DNA of 64,000 bases from positions 1,550,001-1,614,000 of the forward strand of contig CBDBPN010000004.1 of the NCBI GenBank assembly GCA_965208745.1, given 5' to 3'. The notes below the pieces were generated by a model that worked only from the letters and a program-made list of their open reading frames with translations, searched no databases and was not told the DNA's origin. Positions 9,148-18,416 of the stretch are shown here, in pieces. Position 1 is the first letter of the stretch. Each line of letters starts with the position of its first letter. This stretch comes from VXNE01 sp965208745. GTDB taxonomy: Bacteria > Pseudomonadota > Gammaproteobacteria > Pseudomonadales > Azotimanducaceae. The position numbers and the translations under genes were made by a program.

Positions 9148-10911
9148 CTAGGGCCTGACCCACACCGGTGAAGTCCAGGCCCGTTCCTGCAGGGTCTCGG
9201 GAAGCCCCGGCCGCGGCGCCACGCCCGCCCGGATCGCGTCCCATGTCGACCACCGGCAGGTCGGGTTCTCCAGGACGCGCGCGTAGTAGAAGACGTGCGG
9301 CGCGCCGTCCCAGGTCGGGTCGGTCCAGGTCGCCCCGAGTTGAGCAGCCCCGATGTCGGCGCTGATCGCGCAGGTGGCGACGTCCACGGTCGCCCCGTTG
9401 TCCGGGCACCGGTGCGTTTCGGGGTCCACGGCGAGTCCGTCGGAGCAGGCGATGTCGAACACGCGTTCGTGTTGCTGGCCGTCTTCGACCCAACCCTTGA
9501 TGACCTGCAAACGTTGCAGCGGGGCGGCGCCCGGGTCGGCGAGAGCCTGCACGGCGAGGCTCGGCGCAGCGTCGCGCGCCGCTAGATCGCCGCCCTGGGG
9601 CACCCCGCTCACGCCGGCCGCCATGTCCGCCCGCTCGTGCAAGTCCGCCGGCAGATCGTGGCCGGCGAACAGGCGCATCCGGATGCGCGTCCCACTCGTA
9701 CCGAAGGTCTCCTTGCGCCGGAACGCGGCGAATATCGCCTCGCGGGTGTTCTCCTCGGCCCACACGCCGGCGATGCCGGACGCGCTGTAGTGCGTCCGGT
9801 AGACGTGTCGATACGTCGGCAGGCCATCGTATTCGCCCACGGGCACCGAGCCGCGCCGTGGCGCAAACGCATCGTGGACGCCCACCTTGCCGGCGAAGGT
9901 CTCCTCGTCGAATCGCGTGCCTGCGTTGTGGGTGTCCGAAGCGGCGACGATGCCGAATCGATACGGGTTCACGCCCGCGCGTTCCTCGAGGGCCAGGCCA
10001 GTCAGGAAGGCCTCGCGCACATAGCTGCCGTCCGGTCGCGACTTGCCCCACTGGCCGACGCGGTAGGGGAAGATCTCGAAATCCGCCCACTCGTCGTTGG
10101 GCGACAGGAACGGATGCGTGTCCGAGGTGCCCTTGACCTGGGTGATCTCCACCAGCGGCTCGTTGCGCATGCGCAGGTCGGCGTAGTCCGCGTCGATCGC
10201 ACTGCCGTCGAACTGGACGTCCTCGAACATCCAGCCGTCCGAGCCGTTGGAGTTGTGCGGGATCGCCAGGACGTCGCTGCCGCGTTCGCGCTGCGCGTTC
10301 ATCCAGCGCCAGAGGTCCTCGGGGTTGGCGGAATCGAGGCGTCCGAAAACGTCCTCCGGCACGTCGCTGCCGGCAAAGATCACGTTACGGTGCAGGTTCC
10401 CGCCGTCGCGCGAGGGCGTGTACTCGTAGGCGATGAGCGTGGTGAACTCGCCGGGGCGATAGTGCCGGTTCGCGGCGGCCACGATCTCGGCCCAGGCGCT
10501 CTCGCGACTGTAATCGTCCCGGTGCGCGTCCACGAAAGGCCGGGCCTCCGGGAGGTAGCCCCCGCGCGCCGCGACCGTGGTCGCGTCGATGATGCCGAGC
10601 TCGGTCACCTCTTCGTGCAGGGGATGCTGCGGATCGGAGAAGGCCAGCAGCGCACCCAGGTACGCGGCGTGGTCCGTGATCGCGTAGAAGTCGAGCGGCT
10701 CGTCGAGGGTCACTTCGAAGCCCGCCGGATGCACCAGTGTGCCGCCGGCGGCGAAGCGGTAGGCGTCGTCCGGGCTGCCGCGGGTCGCGAACGAGAACGC
10801 GTCGAAGGAGAAGTTCGTGTGGACGTGCAGGTCGCCGAAGTACGCGTTCCGTTCCGCGGCAGACGCCGCCCCGACAGCGGCCACGCACAGGATCAGCAGC
10901 GTCTTTCCCAT
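9148..10911 (-). CDS. Secreted DUF3604 family protein (PHP-like fold)
   Basis: A 587-residue exported protein; a signal peptide (MGKTLLILCVAAVGAASAAE) precedes the family's defining NAYFGDLHVHTNFSFDAF, a His-rich PHP-type metal site. Further conserved pieces are FYAITDHAAYLG, AYEYTP, IPHNSNGS and the late SDTHNAGTRF. A disulfide-like cysteine pattern (ACSDG, HRCPDNG, TCAIS, NPTCRW) appears near the C-terminus. DUF3604 proteins are widespread in marine Gammaproteobacteria and have no agreed substrate; hydrolase activity is inferred from the PHP-like histidines. Probably monocistronic: 134 bases separate its start from the divergent Tat-type gene, with no clear regulatory motif. Confidence 0.85.
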   Translation of the reverse strand: MGKTLLILCVAAVGAASAAERNAYFGDLHVHTNFSFDAFSFATRGSPDDAYRFAAGGTLVHPAGFEVTLDEPLDFYAITDHAAYLGALLAFSDPQHPLHEEVTELGIIDATTVAARGGYLPEARPFVDAHRDDYSRESAWAEIVAAANRHYRPGEFTTLIAYEYTPSRDGGNLHRNVIFAGSDVPEDVFGRLDSANPEDLWRWMNAQRERGSDVLAIPHNSNGSDGWMFEDVQFDGSAIDADYADLRMRNEPLVEITQVKGTSDTHPFLSPNDEWADFEIFPYRVGQWGKSRPDGSYVREAFLTGLALEERAGVNPYRFGIVAASDTHNAGTRFDEETFAGKVGVHDAFAPRRGSVPVGEYDGLPTYRHVYRTHYSASGIAGVWAEENTREAIFAAFRRKETFGTSGTRIRMRLFAGHDLPADLHERADMAAGVSGVPQGGDLAARDAAPSLAVQALADPGAAPLQRLQVIKGWVEDGQQHERVFDIACSDGLAVDPETHRCPDNGATVDVATCAISADIGAAQLGATWTDPTWDGAPHVFYYARVLENPTCRWSTWDAIRAGVAPRPGLPETLQERAWTSPVWVRP

Positions 10912-11045
10912 CGTTTCCCTCCCTTATGCCGGCCCCCGGATGGTAGACCCGCCGTTGCGCGAATGCGAAGGTACCGGGGGCTGGACCTTGCGAGGCCGCT
11001 CCCTTACGCTCCCGCGATACATCGCACAGTGGCTGGAGGCAGACC

Positions 11046-11558
11046 ATGGAAAGCCGTCCCCCTTTCACCCTTTCCCGCCGGTCTTTCGTGGTCGGCGCGT
11101 CCCTCGCCCCCGCCGCCCTGCTCGGCGGCCGCTTCCTCTGGGCCGACGCGGCCGACGGGCTCTCGAACTCGCCCCTCGTCTACCTCACCCCGCTCCAGAG
11201 CAACGGGGAGGAGAGCCGTTGCAAGGCCGAGATCTGGTTCGCCTACGACGGATCCGACATCTTCGTCGTGACCGGGCCCGACCGGTGGCGCGCCCGCGCG
11301 GTCGACCAGGGCCTCACGCGGGCCCGCATCTGGGTCGGGGACTTCGGGGTGTGGACGCAGTCCGACGGCGCGTTCCGCCAGGCGCCTGAACTGATGGCCA
11401 CGGGATCCATCGAAACCGCAGCCGACGTCCACGCCCAGATCCTCGAGATCATGGGCGAGAAGTACGCAGACACCGGCTGGAGCCGGTTCGGCGAGCCGTT
11501 CCGGACCGGACTTGCCGACGGTTCGCGTGTGATGATCCGCTACGCCTTCGACGGGTGA
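11046..11558 (+). CDS. Tat-exported hypothetical protein (possible split-barrel fold)
   Basis: A 170-residue protein with a twin-arginine signal: SRRSFVVG followed by a hydrophobic stretch (ASLAPAALLGG) and a cut near ADA. Tat export suggests folding with a cofactor before secretion. The mature part (EIWFAYDGSDIFVVTG, ARIWVGDFGVW, a final VMIRYAFDG strand) has alternating beta-strands reminiscent of flavin/F420-binding split-barrel proteins, but I cannot confirm this. The next gene starts at the GTG within this gene's stop region (4-base overlap), and that gene in turn overlaps the SMUG1 gene, so the three form one unit. Confidence 0.6.
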   Translation: MESRPPFTLSRRSFVVGASLAPAALLGGRFLWADAADGLSNSPLVYLTPLQSNGEESRCKAEIWFAYDGSDIFVVTGPDRWRARAVDQGLTRARIWVGDFGVWTQSDGAFRQAPELMATGSIETAADVHAQILEIMGEKYADTGWSRFGEPFRTGLADGSRVMIRYAFDG

Positions 11559-12448
11559 GGCGGATCATCGTCGCGGCGCTTTGCGCCGCGGCAGCGGTCG
11601 GCCACGCGGTCGAGCCGGTCGGCCGGCTCACGCACCCCGCCCTCTCCGAGGTCAGCGGGATCGTGAAGTCCGAGGCCGGCGAGTTCTACTGGGTGCACAA
11701 CGACAGCGGCGACTCGGCGCGCGTGTTCGCCCTCGACCCCCACGGGACGCCGCTCAAGCCGCCCTTTGTCGACGGCCCGCCGGCGGACTGGCCCGGGCAC
11801 GCCATCGACAACGCCCGGCACCACGACTGGGAGGACATCGCCCTCGCGGACGGGACGCTGTACATCGCCGATGTCGGCAACAACGGCAACTCCCGGCGGG
11901 ACATGGGCGTGTACGTCGTCCACGAGCCCGACCCGCGGGCGGTCGCGAAGATGCGCGCCCACGCCTTCCTGCCGATCCGCTATCCGGACCAGGAGCATTT
12001 CCCCGCCAAGGCCTGGCACTTCGACTGCGAGGCCGTGTTCGTCGACGGCGGCAAGCTCCACTTCATCACCAAGCACCGTCAGGCCGGCAAGGCCGCGGAA
12101 TGGGAAGCGGGGGCGAAGCTCTATCGTCTCGACACGGAACACACCGACCGCGACAACGTACTCACGCTCATCGGCCGACGGGACGACGTCTTCCTGGCCA
12201 CGGGCGCTGACCTTTCCCCTGATCGTTCCCGACTGGCCGTGGCCACGTATGTCGCTCTCTGGCTCTTCGACCGCCCGGCCGCGGGCGCGAACTGGTTCGA
12301 GGGGACGGCGTGGAAGCTCGATCTCGACCTGGAGGTCACGAAGCAGCTCGAGGCCATCGCGTGGGAAGGCCCGGAATCGCTCGTCCTCGTCAACGAGAAC
12401 CGCGACGTGATGCGGGTCGCCGCCAGCGCCTTCTCTGAACTCCCGTGA
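11555..12448 (+). CDS. Secreted propeller-like hypothetical protein
   Basis: A 297-residue protein starting at GTG 11555, overlapping the preceding stop by 4 bases. It has a short signal peptide (MRRIIVAALCAAAAVGHAVE). Repeated strand motifs such as SEVSGIVKS, FYWVHNDSGDSARVFALD, WEDIALADGTLYIADVGNN and LEAIAWEGPESLVLVNEN resemble blades of a beta-propeller or SdiA-regulated/esterase-like propeller family; the sequence DNARHHDWEDIA is characteristic of this secreted group. Two Trp-rich segments (PPADWPGHAI, AANWFEGTAW) may bind ligand. No catalytic motif is assigned. Function unknown. Confidence 0.6.
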   Translation: MRRIIVAALCAAAAVGHAVEPVGRLTHPALSEVSGIVKSEAGEFYWVHNDSGDSARVFALDPHGTPLKPPFVDGPPADWPGHAIDNARHHDWEDIALADGTLYIADVGNNGNSRRDMGVYVVHEPDPRAVAKMRAHAFLPIRYPDQEHFPAKAWHFDCEAVFVDGGKLHFITKHRQAGKAAEWEAGAKLYRLDTEHTDRDNVLTLIGRRDDVFLATGADLSPDRSRLAVATYVALWLFDRPAAGANWFEGTAWKLDLDLEVTKQLEAIAWEGPESLVLVNENRDVMRVAASAFSELP

Positions 12449-13182
12449 GCGGTCCGGTTTCGCCGAAGGGCGAAGCCCCGGTCCGTATCGCCCGCAAGCT
12501 GGCGCGGGACGTCCGGGACCTCGCGTTCGCGCCGCCGGTGACACACGTCTACCACCCGCTGGACTACGCCTTCGACGCGCACCGGCAATACCTCGAACGG
12601 CATTGCCGGCCCGGCGTCGAGGCGCTCCTCCTGGGCATGAACCCCGGACCGTTCGGCATGGTGCAGACCGGGGTCCCGTTCGGGGAAGTCTCGCTCGTAC
12701 GGGACTGGCTCGGCATCGCAGGCGGCGTCGAACCACCGGCAGTTCAGCACCCGAAGCGGCCAGTACAGGGGTTTGCCTGCACCCGCAGCGAAGTCAGCGG
12801 CAAGCGCCTGTGGGGCTGGGCGCGAGACCGGTTCGGCGCTCCGGAAGCATTCTTCCGGCGGTTCTTCGTCTGGAACTACTGTCCGTTGGCGTTCCTGGAA
12901 GCCTCCGGCAGAAACCGCACTCCGGACAAGCTGCCCGCCGCGGAGCGGCAGCCGCTGTACCGCGCGTGCGACCGGGCGCTCGCCGCGATCGTGGCGCACC
13001 TGGCGCCGGAGCGCGTCGTGGGCATCGGCCGGTGGAGCGAGGCACGGGCACGCGCCGTCTTGGGAGACCGTGTGCCGGTCGGTCACATCCTGCATCCGAG
13101 CCCCGCGAGTCCCGCCGCCAACCGCGGTTGGGCCGACGCCGCCGAAGCCCAGCTGCGGACCCTCGGCGCGGCGGTTCCGTAG
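12445..13182 (+). CDS. SMUG1-type uracil-DNA glycosylase
   Basis: Removes uracil and oxidised pyrimidines from DNA, starting base-excision repair. It is 245 residues. The family-specific motif 1 GMNPGPFGMVQTGVPFGE lies at residues 64-81 and the second catalytic motif HPSPASPAANRGW at 217-229; between them VWNYCPLAFLE is also typical. The GMNPGPFGM motif with the FGE continuation separates SMUG1 from the Ung and Mug groups. It starts in a 4-base overlap with the upstream propeller gene, an odd partner for a repair enzyme, so operon membership may be accidental compaction. It ends 7 bases from the convergent TonB receptor gene. Confidence 0.88.
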   Translation: MSGPVSPKGEAPVRIARKLARDVRDLAFAPPVTHVYHPLDYAFDAHRQYLERHCRPGVEALLLGMNPGPFGMVQTGVPFGEVSLVRDWLGIAGGVEPPAVQHPKRPVQGFACTRSEVSGKRLWGWARDRFGAPEAFFRRFFVWNYCPLAFLEASGRNRTPDKLPAAERQPLYRACDRALAAIVAHLAPERVVGIGRWSEARARAVLGDRVPVGHILHPSPASPAANRGWADAAEAQLRTLGAAVP

Positions 13183-13189
13183 AGGCGGT

Positions 13190-15595
13190 TCAAAGACGCC
13201 GTCGAATCCCTACCCAGACCGAACGCGGAGCACCCGGAGCGAAGAAGCGCACATCCTCTCCGAGGTCGTCCAGGCCGACGATCTCGTCCGGCTCCTCGCC
13301 GATCAGGCCCAGCGTTTCGTAGTCCTCGTCGAAGACATTCTCCAAGCGGACGAAGGCCTCGAACTTCTCCGTCCGGTAGCGGACGCCGGCGTTTACCGTC
13401 ACGTACCCGGCGAGCGTTCCCAGTTCGTTGGATTCGTCTCCGCGGAGATGGCTCGACGACACCGCGATCATGTCGAGCGACACCGCCCAACGATCGCTCA
13501 CGTCGTATGCGACGAACGCCTTGACGAGGTGCTCGGGCACACCCGGAATCGCGTTGCCGGCCCGGACCGGACGCGTGCCGTCGTCGTCTCCGTCCGGCTC
13601 ATCGCCGTCATCGGCTTCGGCCCCGGCATTGAACGGATGGTTGGGGCTCAGCACGTCGAAGTCGTCCTCGAAGCTGGCCTTGACGTGGCCGTAGTGCAGA
13701 TCCCAGTGCACGGGTCCCCGGGAACCGGTCAGCGAGGCATCGAAACCCCGCCGCAACGTCTCGTCCACGTTCCGGAAGAGGCCGTGGGCACGGGTCTCTC
13801 CCGTCTGCCAGATGATGTCGTCCCGGCTGCGGGTGTGGAAGGCGCCCAGCTTCCAGGAGAGGCCCTCGCGCTCGGCGCGCAGACCCAGGTCCAGGCTCTC
13901 CGAGACGACTTCGTCGAGGGGTGGGTCGGCGAGAAACGCGTTCGGCAACCGGCACTCCTCCGTCTCGCCCGTCACGGGATTGAAGGCCAGTTCCTCACTG
14001 CAGGCGAGTTCGATGGGCGTCGGCAGGCGGCTGGCCCGGTTGTACGCCGCGTGGGCGCGCAACCCTGGGGACCAGCGGTAGACCGCCCCGATGCCCCAGT
14101 TGAAGTTGTCGTAGCCGTGCTTGCCGTTCAACCGCGGCTGCGCGCCACTGCGATCCTCCAGCGTGATGGTGCTCTCGTGCAGGTACGCCGACATCGACAC
14201 CATCCACCGGTCCGATACCCGCACCGTGTCCCCGACGTAGGCGTAGCCGCGCGCGATGCGCGTGCCGAGGGCGGTCCCTTCCGGCGCGAAGCTGCCCCCC
14301 ACGGCGTTCGGGCCCAGCGTGGAACGCAGCGCCGGATCGAGCAGGGCGAACTGCCGACGGGACTGGAACACCGTGCGCCCGCGGTAGTACCCCGCACCCG
14401 CGCTCAGGTCGTGTTCCACACCCCGGATGCGCATTGGCACGTCGAACTCGACCACTGCGGAGAGCGTGTCCTGCGTACGGTCGCTCAGGTTGTTGACCGC
14501 GCCGCAACCGCTCTCGGCAACGGCCTCCACGAAGGCGGCGTCGCCCCCGAGTCCGGAGTCCCCGGCCTCGTCCACGAGTTCATCCTCGACGGCCGCGAGA
14601 CACACCCCGCGCAAGGCGCCGCGCAGGGGTTCGACGCCACCGAACCCGACCTCCACGAACTCGTCGAAGAAGTCCTCATCGAGGCCGTCGCCGTTGAACG
14701 ACGCGGTCTCGCTGTCCCGCCAGGACAGGTGCCCCACCACGCTCGCATCGCCGAGTTCCCGACTGCCCCGGAGCGTCCACAGCGTGGCATCGTTCCCCGT
14801 GATGTCCGGTGCGGTGAACACGGCGGCCCGGTCGCGTTCGAGCAGGCCCTTCGGCGACATGCCGTTGCCCGTCAGGTCCGACCGGCTCGCGCGGAAGTCC
14901 AGGTCGATGGCCGTCTCCGCTCCCCGCCGGCCCACGGTCGCGTACGCGTTCTCCGCCCAGGAGTCGGAGAGGTCCCGCCACCCCCGCTCGTAGAAACGCT
15001 GCAGATTGACGTAGTAGGCAACCCGCTCATTGCCGCCGCCGCTTTCCACGTTCCCCACGAAGCGGTGATGCGACCCCCCTTCCATCTGCACCGCGTGGCC
15101 GGGGTGCGAGAAGCCGTCCTTCATGCGCAGCACGATCGACCCGCCTAGCGAATTGAGGCCGTACAGCGGATTCGATCCGCCCACGAGGGTCAGGCCCGCC
15201 ACCGCATTCATGGGCAGGAGGTCCCAGTTGATCGCGTCTCCGAGCGGCTCGTTGAGGCGCACGCCGTTCTGGTAGACGGTCAGCCCCATGGGCAGGCCGA
15301 GCAGGGGCGAGGCCACGAAGCCACGGTAGTAGAGGTCGGACTGCAGCGGATTGCCCTGGGCGGAGTGGATGTGCACCCCGCCCGCCCGGCGCTTCAGGAA
15401 GCTCGCGACGTCCAGGCTTCCGCTGTGGGCCAGCGCCTCGCTGTCGAAGTGCTGAACCCTGCCGGGGAAGTCGCGTTCGTCGATGTCGTCCGCCCGCACC
15501 GGAGTCGTGCCCACGACGGTGATCGACTCGATCTCCTCGGCGCCCCAGAGCGTGGCGCCAGCCAGGCAAGCGGCCGCGGCGAGTGCGCGCTTCAC
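13190..15595 (-). CDS. TonB-dependent receptor, coupled to hemE
   Basis: An 801-residue outer-membrane receptor. The start is GTG 15595, whose first bases form the hemE stop (GTGA overlap); it yields a signal peptide (VKRALAAAACLAGATLWG) and a TonB-box region IESITVVGTTP. The plug domain contains SFLKRRAGGVHIHSAQGNP, LPMGLTVYQNGVRLNEPLGD and NPLYGLNSLGGSI. The barrel ends in VWVGIRRRL. Cys-containing acidic loops are inserted around residues 300-345 (GVCLAAVEDELVDEAGDSG, SGCGAVNN), probably extracellular and disulfide-bonded. Ligand unknown; translational coupling to hemE raises heme or porphyrin-precursor uptake as a possibility but is not proof. Confidence 0.87.
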   Translation of the reverse strand: MKRALAAAACLAGATLWGAEEIESITVVGTTPVRADDIDERDFPGRVQHFDSEALAHSGSLDVASFLKRRAGGVHIHSAQGNPLQSDLYYRGFVASPLLGLPMGLTVYQNGVRLNEPLGDAINWDLLPMNAVAGLTLVGGSNPLYGLNSLGGSIVLRMKDGFSHPGHAVQMEGGSHHRFVGNVESGGGNERVAYYVNLQRFYERGWRDLSDSWAENAYATVGRRGAETAIDLDFRASRSDLTGNGMSPKGLLERDRAAVFTAPDITGNDATLWTLRGSRELGDASVVGHLSWRDSETASFNGDGLDEDFFDEFVEVGFGGVEPLRGALRGVCLAAVEDELVDEAGDSGLGGDAAFVEAVAESGCGAVNNLSDRTQDTLSAVVEFDVPMRIRGVEHDLSAGAGYYRGRTVFQSRRQFALLDPALRSTLGPNAVGGSFAPEGTALGTRIARGYAYVGDTVRVSDRWMVSMSAYLHESTITLEDRSGAQPRLNGKHGYDNFNWGIGAVYRWSPGLRAHAAYNRASRLPTPIELACSEELAFNPVTGETEECRLPNAFLADPPLDEVVSESLDLGLRAEREGLSWKLGAFHTRSRDDIIWQTGETRAHGLFRNVDETLRRGFDASLTGSRGPVHWDLHYGHVKASFEDDFDVLSPNHPFNAGAEADDGDEPDGDDDGTRPVRAGNAIPGVPEHLVKAFVAYDVSDRWAVSLDMIAVSSSHLRGDESNELGTLAGYVTVNAGVRYRTEKFEAFVRLENVFDEDYETLGLIGEEPDEIVGLDDLGEDVRFFAPGAPRSVWVGIRRRL

Positions 15596-16614
15596 CGGCG
15601 CGATGCCTCGTGCACCAAGTCGACCAGGAACTTCACGTTGTCCACGGGCGTCTCCGGAACGATCCCGTGGCCGAGGTTGAAGATGTGCCCGGGTCGTCCG
15701 CCCGCCTCGTCCAGCACGCGGCGGGCGTGTGCCGCTACCGTCGCGCGGTCCGCGCACAGCGCCATCGGGTCCATGTTGCCCTGCACTGCGGGCATCCCGA
15801 GCCGCTGCCACGTCTCGGCAAGCGGCGTGCGCCAGTCGAGGGCCAGGAAGTCCGGACCCGTCCCCAACATGGACACCACCAGGTGACCGTTGCCGGTGCC
15901 GAAGTAGATCACCGGTACGCGTCCGCGGATCCGGTTCATGAGGCGCCGCGTGCTCGGCCCGACGTAGCGGTCGTAGTCCGCCCGGGAGAGGCAGCCTACC
16001 CAGCTGTCGAAAAGCTGGACCGCATGGACGCCGCTGTCGATCTGGAACTCCACGTAACCGGCGACGGCGTCCACGAGCTTGTCCATCAACGCCTGCCACA
16101 CTTCCGGCGCGCCGTACATCATTCGCTTGACGTGCAGGTAGTTGCGCGAACCCCGGCCCTCGATCGCGTAGGACGCGAGGGTGAAAGGGGCGCCGGCGAA
16201 GCCGATGAGCGGCACGTCGCCCGGCAGGTCGGCGAGCACCCGGCCGATCGTCTCCGCGATGTAGCCGGTTCCCTCTTCGGCCGGGGGCACGGCCAGGCGC
16301 TCGACCGCCGCCGCGCTCCGTACGGGGTTTCCGAAGACAGGGCCAACGCCCGCCCTGTAATCCAATTCCAGCCCCATCGGGACCAGCATCGGCAGCAGGT
16401 CCGCGAAGACGATGGCCGCGTCGACCCCCAGGATGCGCTGGGCGTCGAGGGTGGCCCGGGCCGCGAGTTCCGGGGTGGTGAAGAACTCGAGGCTCGGGGT
16501 ATCCCCCTTCAGCGCGTGGTACTCCGGCATGTAGCGCCCCGCCTGGCGGTTCAGCCAGACGGGCGTGCAGTCGGCGGCCTCGCCGCGGCAGGCCGAGAGG
16601 AAACGGGATTCCAA
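15592..16614 (-). CDS. hemE: Uroporphyrinogen decarboxylase
   Basis: Decarboxylates uroporphyrinogen III to coproporphyrinogen III in heme synthesis; cytoplasmic, cofactor-free. The N-terminus after the TTG at 16614 (LESRFLSACRGEAADCTPVW) aligns with the family start, and the hallmark LNRQAGRYMPEY follows. The second signature GFAGAPFTLASYAIEG and the catalytic Asp region VDAAIVFADLLPMLVPMG are present. A GTG at 16674 would add 20 residues and overlap fabV by 56 bases; the TTG start begins 4 bases after the fabV stop and fits the family length (~340), though no good ribosome-binding site precedes either. Lies in the unit fabV-hemE-TonB receptor. Confidence 0.93.
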   Translation of the reverse strand: MESRFLSACRGEAADCTPVWLNRQAGRYMPEYHALKGDTPSLEFFTTPELAARATLDAQRILGVDAAIVFADLLPMLVPMGLELDYRAGVGPVFGNPVRSAAAVERLAVPPAEEGTGYIAETIGRVLADLPGDVPLIGFAGAPFTLASYAIEGRGSRNYLHVKRMMYGAPEVWQALMDKLVDAVAGYVEFQIDSGVHAVQLFDSWVGCLSRADYDRYVGPSTRRLMNRIRGRVPVIYFGTGNGHLVVSMLGTGPDFLALDWRTPLAETWQRLGMPAVQGNMDPMALCADRATVAAHARRVLDEAGGRPGHIFNLGHGIVPETPVDNVKFLVDLVHEASRR

Positions 16615-16618
16615 ACCG

Positions 16619-17794
16619 TCAGCCGCGTCCGAGGAGCGGATCCACGTCCGCCTCGTAGTCCACGCCGTCGACACCGAAACCGAAGATGCGGAGAAAGTCG
16701 TTGCGGACCCCTTCGAGGTCGCCGAGGTCGCCGAGGTTCTCGGTGGTCACCAGGGGCCACCGCCGCAGGACCTCCGCCTGGACCGGCTCCGACAGCTCGA
16801 AGTCGTCCATGCGCAGGCGTCCCACTTCGTCGAGCCCCGCCGGATGGTCCGGATAGAGCCCGGTGCGGAACAGCCGGTCGATGTGCGCGAGGCAGTCCTC
16901 GTGGTTGCCGGCGTCCTTCATCACGCGGAAGAGCACGGAGAGGTAGAGCGGCACGACCGGGATGGCGGAACTCGCCTGGGTCACGACCGCCTTCAGCACC
17001 GCCACGCGGGCGTCCCCGTCGAGCGCGGCCAGGCGTTCGCGCAGGGTCGCGGCCGCGCGGTCGAGGTCCTCCTTCGCCTTGCCGAGCGTGGCCTGCCAGT
17101 AGATCGGCCAGGTGAGTTCGCTGCCGATGTAGGTGTAGGCGACCGTGCGGAAGCCCGGGGCGAGGAGGTCGGCTTCCTGCAGGGCCGCGATCCAGTATTC
17201 CCAGTCTTCGCCGCCCATCACGGCCACCGTGGCCGCGGTCTCCTCCTCGGTCGCCGGCTCGAGGTCCACCTCGTGCACCTTCCCGGTCGCCTGGTTCAGC
17301 GTCTTGACGTGGAACGGCTCGCCGAGCGGCTTGATGGCGGAGCGAAACGTCTCGCCCGTGCGAGGATCGCGGCGGACCGGCGCCGCGAGGCTGTAGACGA
17401 GGAGATCGATCCGCCCCAGGCTCGAGCGGATCTCCTCGATCGCGCGGGACTTCATCTCCTCCGAAAAGGCGTCCCCGTCCAGGGTCGTCGCGTAGAGCCC
17501 GCGCTCGGCGGCGGCGGCCTCGAAGGCGGCGTTGTTGTACCAGCCGGCCGTCGCGGTCCGCCTCTCCGTCGGCGCTTTCTCCAGGGAGATGCCGAGCGTC
17601 CGTGCGCCCGCTCCGAAAGCGGACACGATGCGGGAAGCGAGTCCGTAGCCTCCCGACGCACCCACGATCAGCGCGTTGGAGGGGCCGCCGTCGAGCGGGC
17701 GGGCGCGGGCGATCTGCGCACGCGTGCCGGCCGCGCAGCCGGTGGGATGCGCGGTCGTGCAGATGAATCCTCGTATGCGCGGTTTGACGATCAT
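16619..17794 (-). CDS. fabV: Trans-2-enoyl-ACP/CoA reductase, FabV type
   Basis: Reduces the enoyl intermediate in fatty-acid elongation using NADH; an alternative to FabI that is often triclosan-insensitive. It is 391 residues from the ATG at 17794, matching the family (~400), and starts with the family N-terminus MIVKPRIRGFICTTAHPTGC. The Rossmann motif GASGGYGLASR, the active-site Tyr-x8-Lys (YWQATLGKAK) and the C-terminal helix region LRMDDFELSEPVQAEV are present. The possible upstream extension to 18172 runs antisense through the ridA-type gene and lacks homology. First gene of the fabV-hemE-TonB receptor unit, divergent from the RidA gene with a 120-base gap. Confidence 0.96.
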   Translation of the reverse strand: MIVKPRIRGFICTTAHPTGCAAGTRAQIARARPLDGGPSNALIVGASGGYGLASRIVSAFGAGARTLGISLEKAPTERRTATAGWYNNAAFEAAAAERGLYATTLDGDAFSEEMKSRAIEEIRSSLGRIDLLVYSLAAPVRRDPRTGETFRSAIKPLGEPFHVKTLNQATGKVHEVDLEPATEEETAATVAVMGGEDWEYWIAALQEADLLAPGFRTVAYTYIGSELTWPIYWQATLGKAKEDLDRAAATLRERLAALDGDARVAVLKAVVTQASSAIPVVPLYLSVLFRVMKDAGNHEDCLAHIDRLFRTGLYPDHPAGLDEVGRLRMDDFELSEPVQAEVLRRWPLVTTENLGDLGDLEGVRNDFLRIFGFGVDGVDYEADVDPLLGRG

Positions 17795-17914
17795 GGTTGG
17801 CGAGCGATGCGGCGCCGGAGCGGTCTCCCGTGGCCGGGGAGAGGTTAGCACCCGCAAGCCGCGACGGGGGAGCGTACACTCTCCCACCTTCAACCCACCG
17901 CAAACGGAGTCTCC

Positions 17915-18313
17915 ATGCCAGCAGAAGTCATCGTTCCGGACAGCGACCGGGCCATGTACGACCGCTTCCATTTTGCTTCCGCGGTGAAAGCCGGAAACCT
18001 CGTCGTCTGTTCCGGCCAGATCGGCTTCGGGGCGGATGGCAAGGTACCCGAGAGCGCGGAAGAAGAGTTCCGGAACGCCTGGCGAGCCATCGAGCGCATC
18101 CTCCAGCACGCCGGCCTCGACCTCTCGGACGTGATCGAGACGACCTCGTTCCACGTGGGCATGCCGGAGCACATGCGGGTTTTCGCGAAGGTGCGGGACG
18201 AGGTCCTGTCCGAACCCTGGCCCGCCTGGACGGCCATCGGGGTCTCGGCGCTGGCGTTTCCAGATGCCCGCGTGGAGATCCGCGCGATCGCGGCGCGGCC
18301 GGACGACGGCTGA
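17915..18313 (+). CDS. RidA/YjgF family enamine/imine deaminase-like protein
   Basis: A 132-residue protein of the RidA fold, which hydrolyses reactive enamines and imines from PLP enzymes and shields branched-chain biosynthesis. The conserved core is seen as AVKAGNLVVCSGQIGFG, EEFRNAWRAIERILQHAGLDLSDVIETTSFHV and a C-terminal VSALAFPDARVEIRAIA; the catalytic Arg of RidA corresponds to the Arg in VEIRAIA. A GGAG lies 9 bases before the ATG. Length and motif order match; the exact subfamily is not assigned. Divergent from fabV. Confidence 0.88.
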   Translation: MPAEVIVPDSDRAMYDRFHFASAVKAGNLVVCSGQIGFGADGKVPESAEEEFRNAWRAIERILQHAGLDLSDVIETTSFHVGMPEHMRVFAKVRDEVLSEPWPAWTAIGVSALAFPDARVEIRAIAARPDDG

Positions 18314-18416
18314 ATTCGCACGGTCCGCGGCGTCGATTTCGCACGTCTACCGTCCGACATCGGCCCTTTGCGCCGTTCCGGACGGGGTTATGATGGCGTT
18401 GGTCGCGGAGGGATCC

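Noticed and set aside
17824..17842. Inverted repeat TCTCCC...GGGAGA upstream of fabV
   Set aside because: Six-base arms with a 7-base loop are expected by chance in this composition and are not linked to a promoter.
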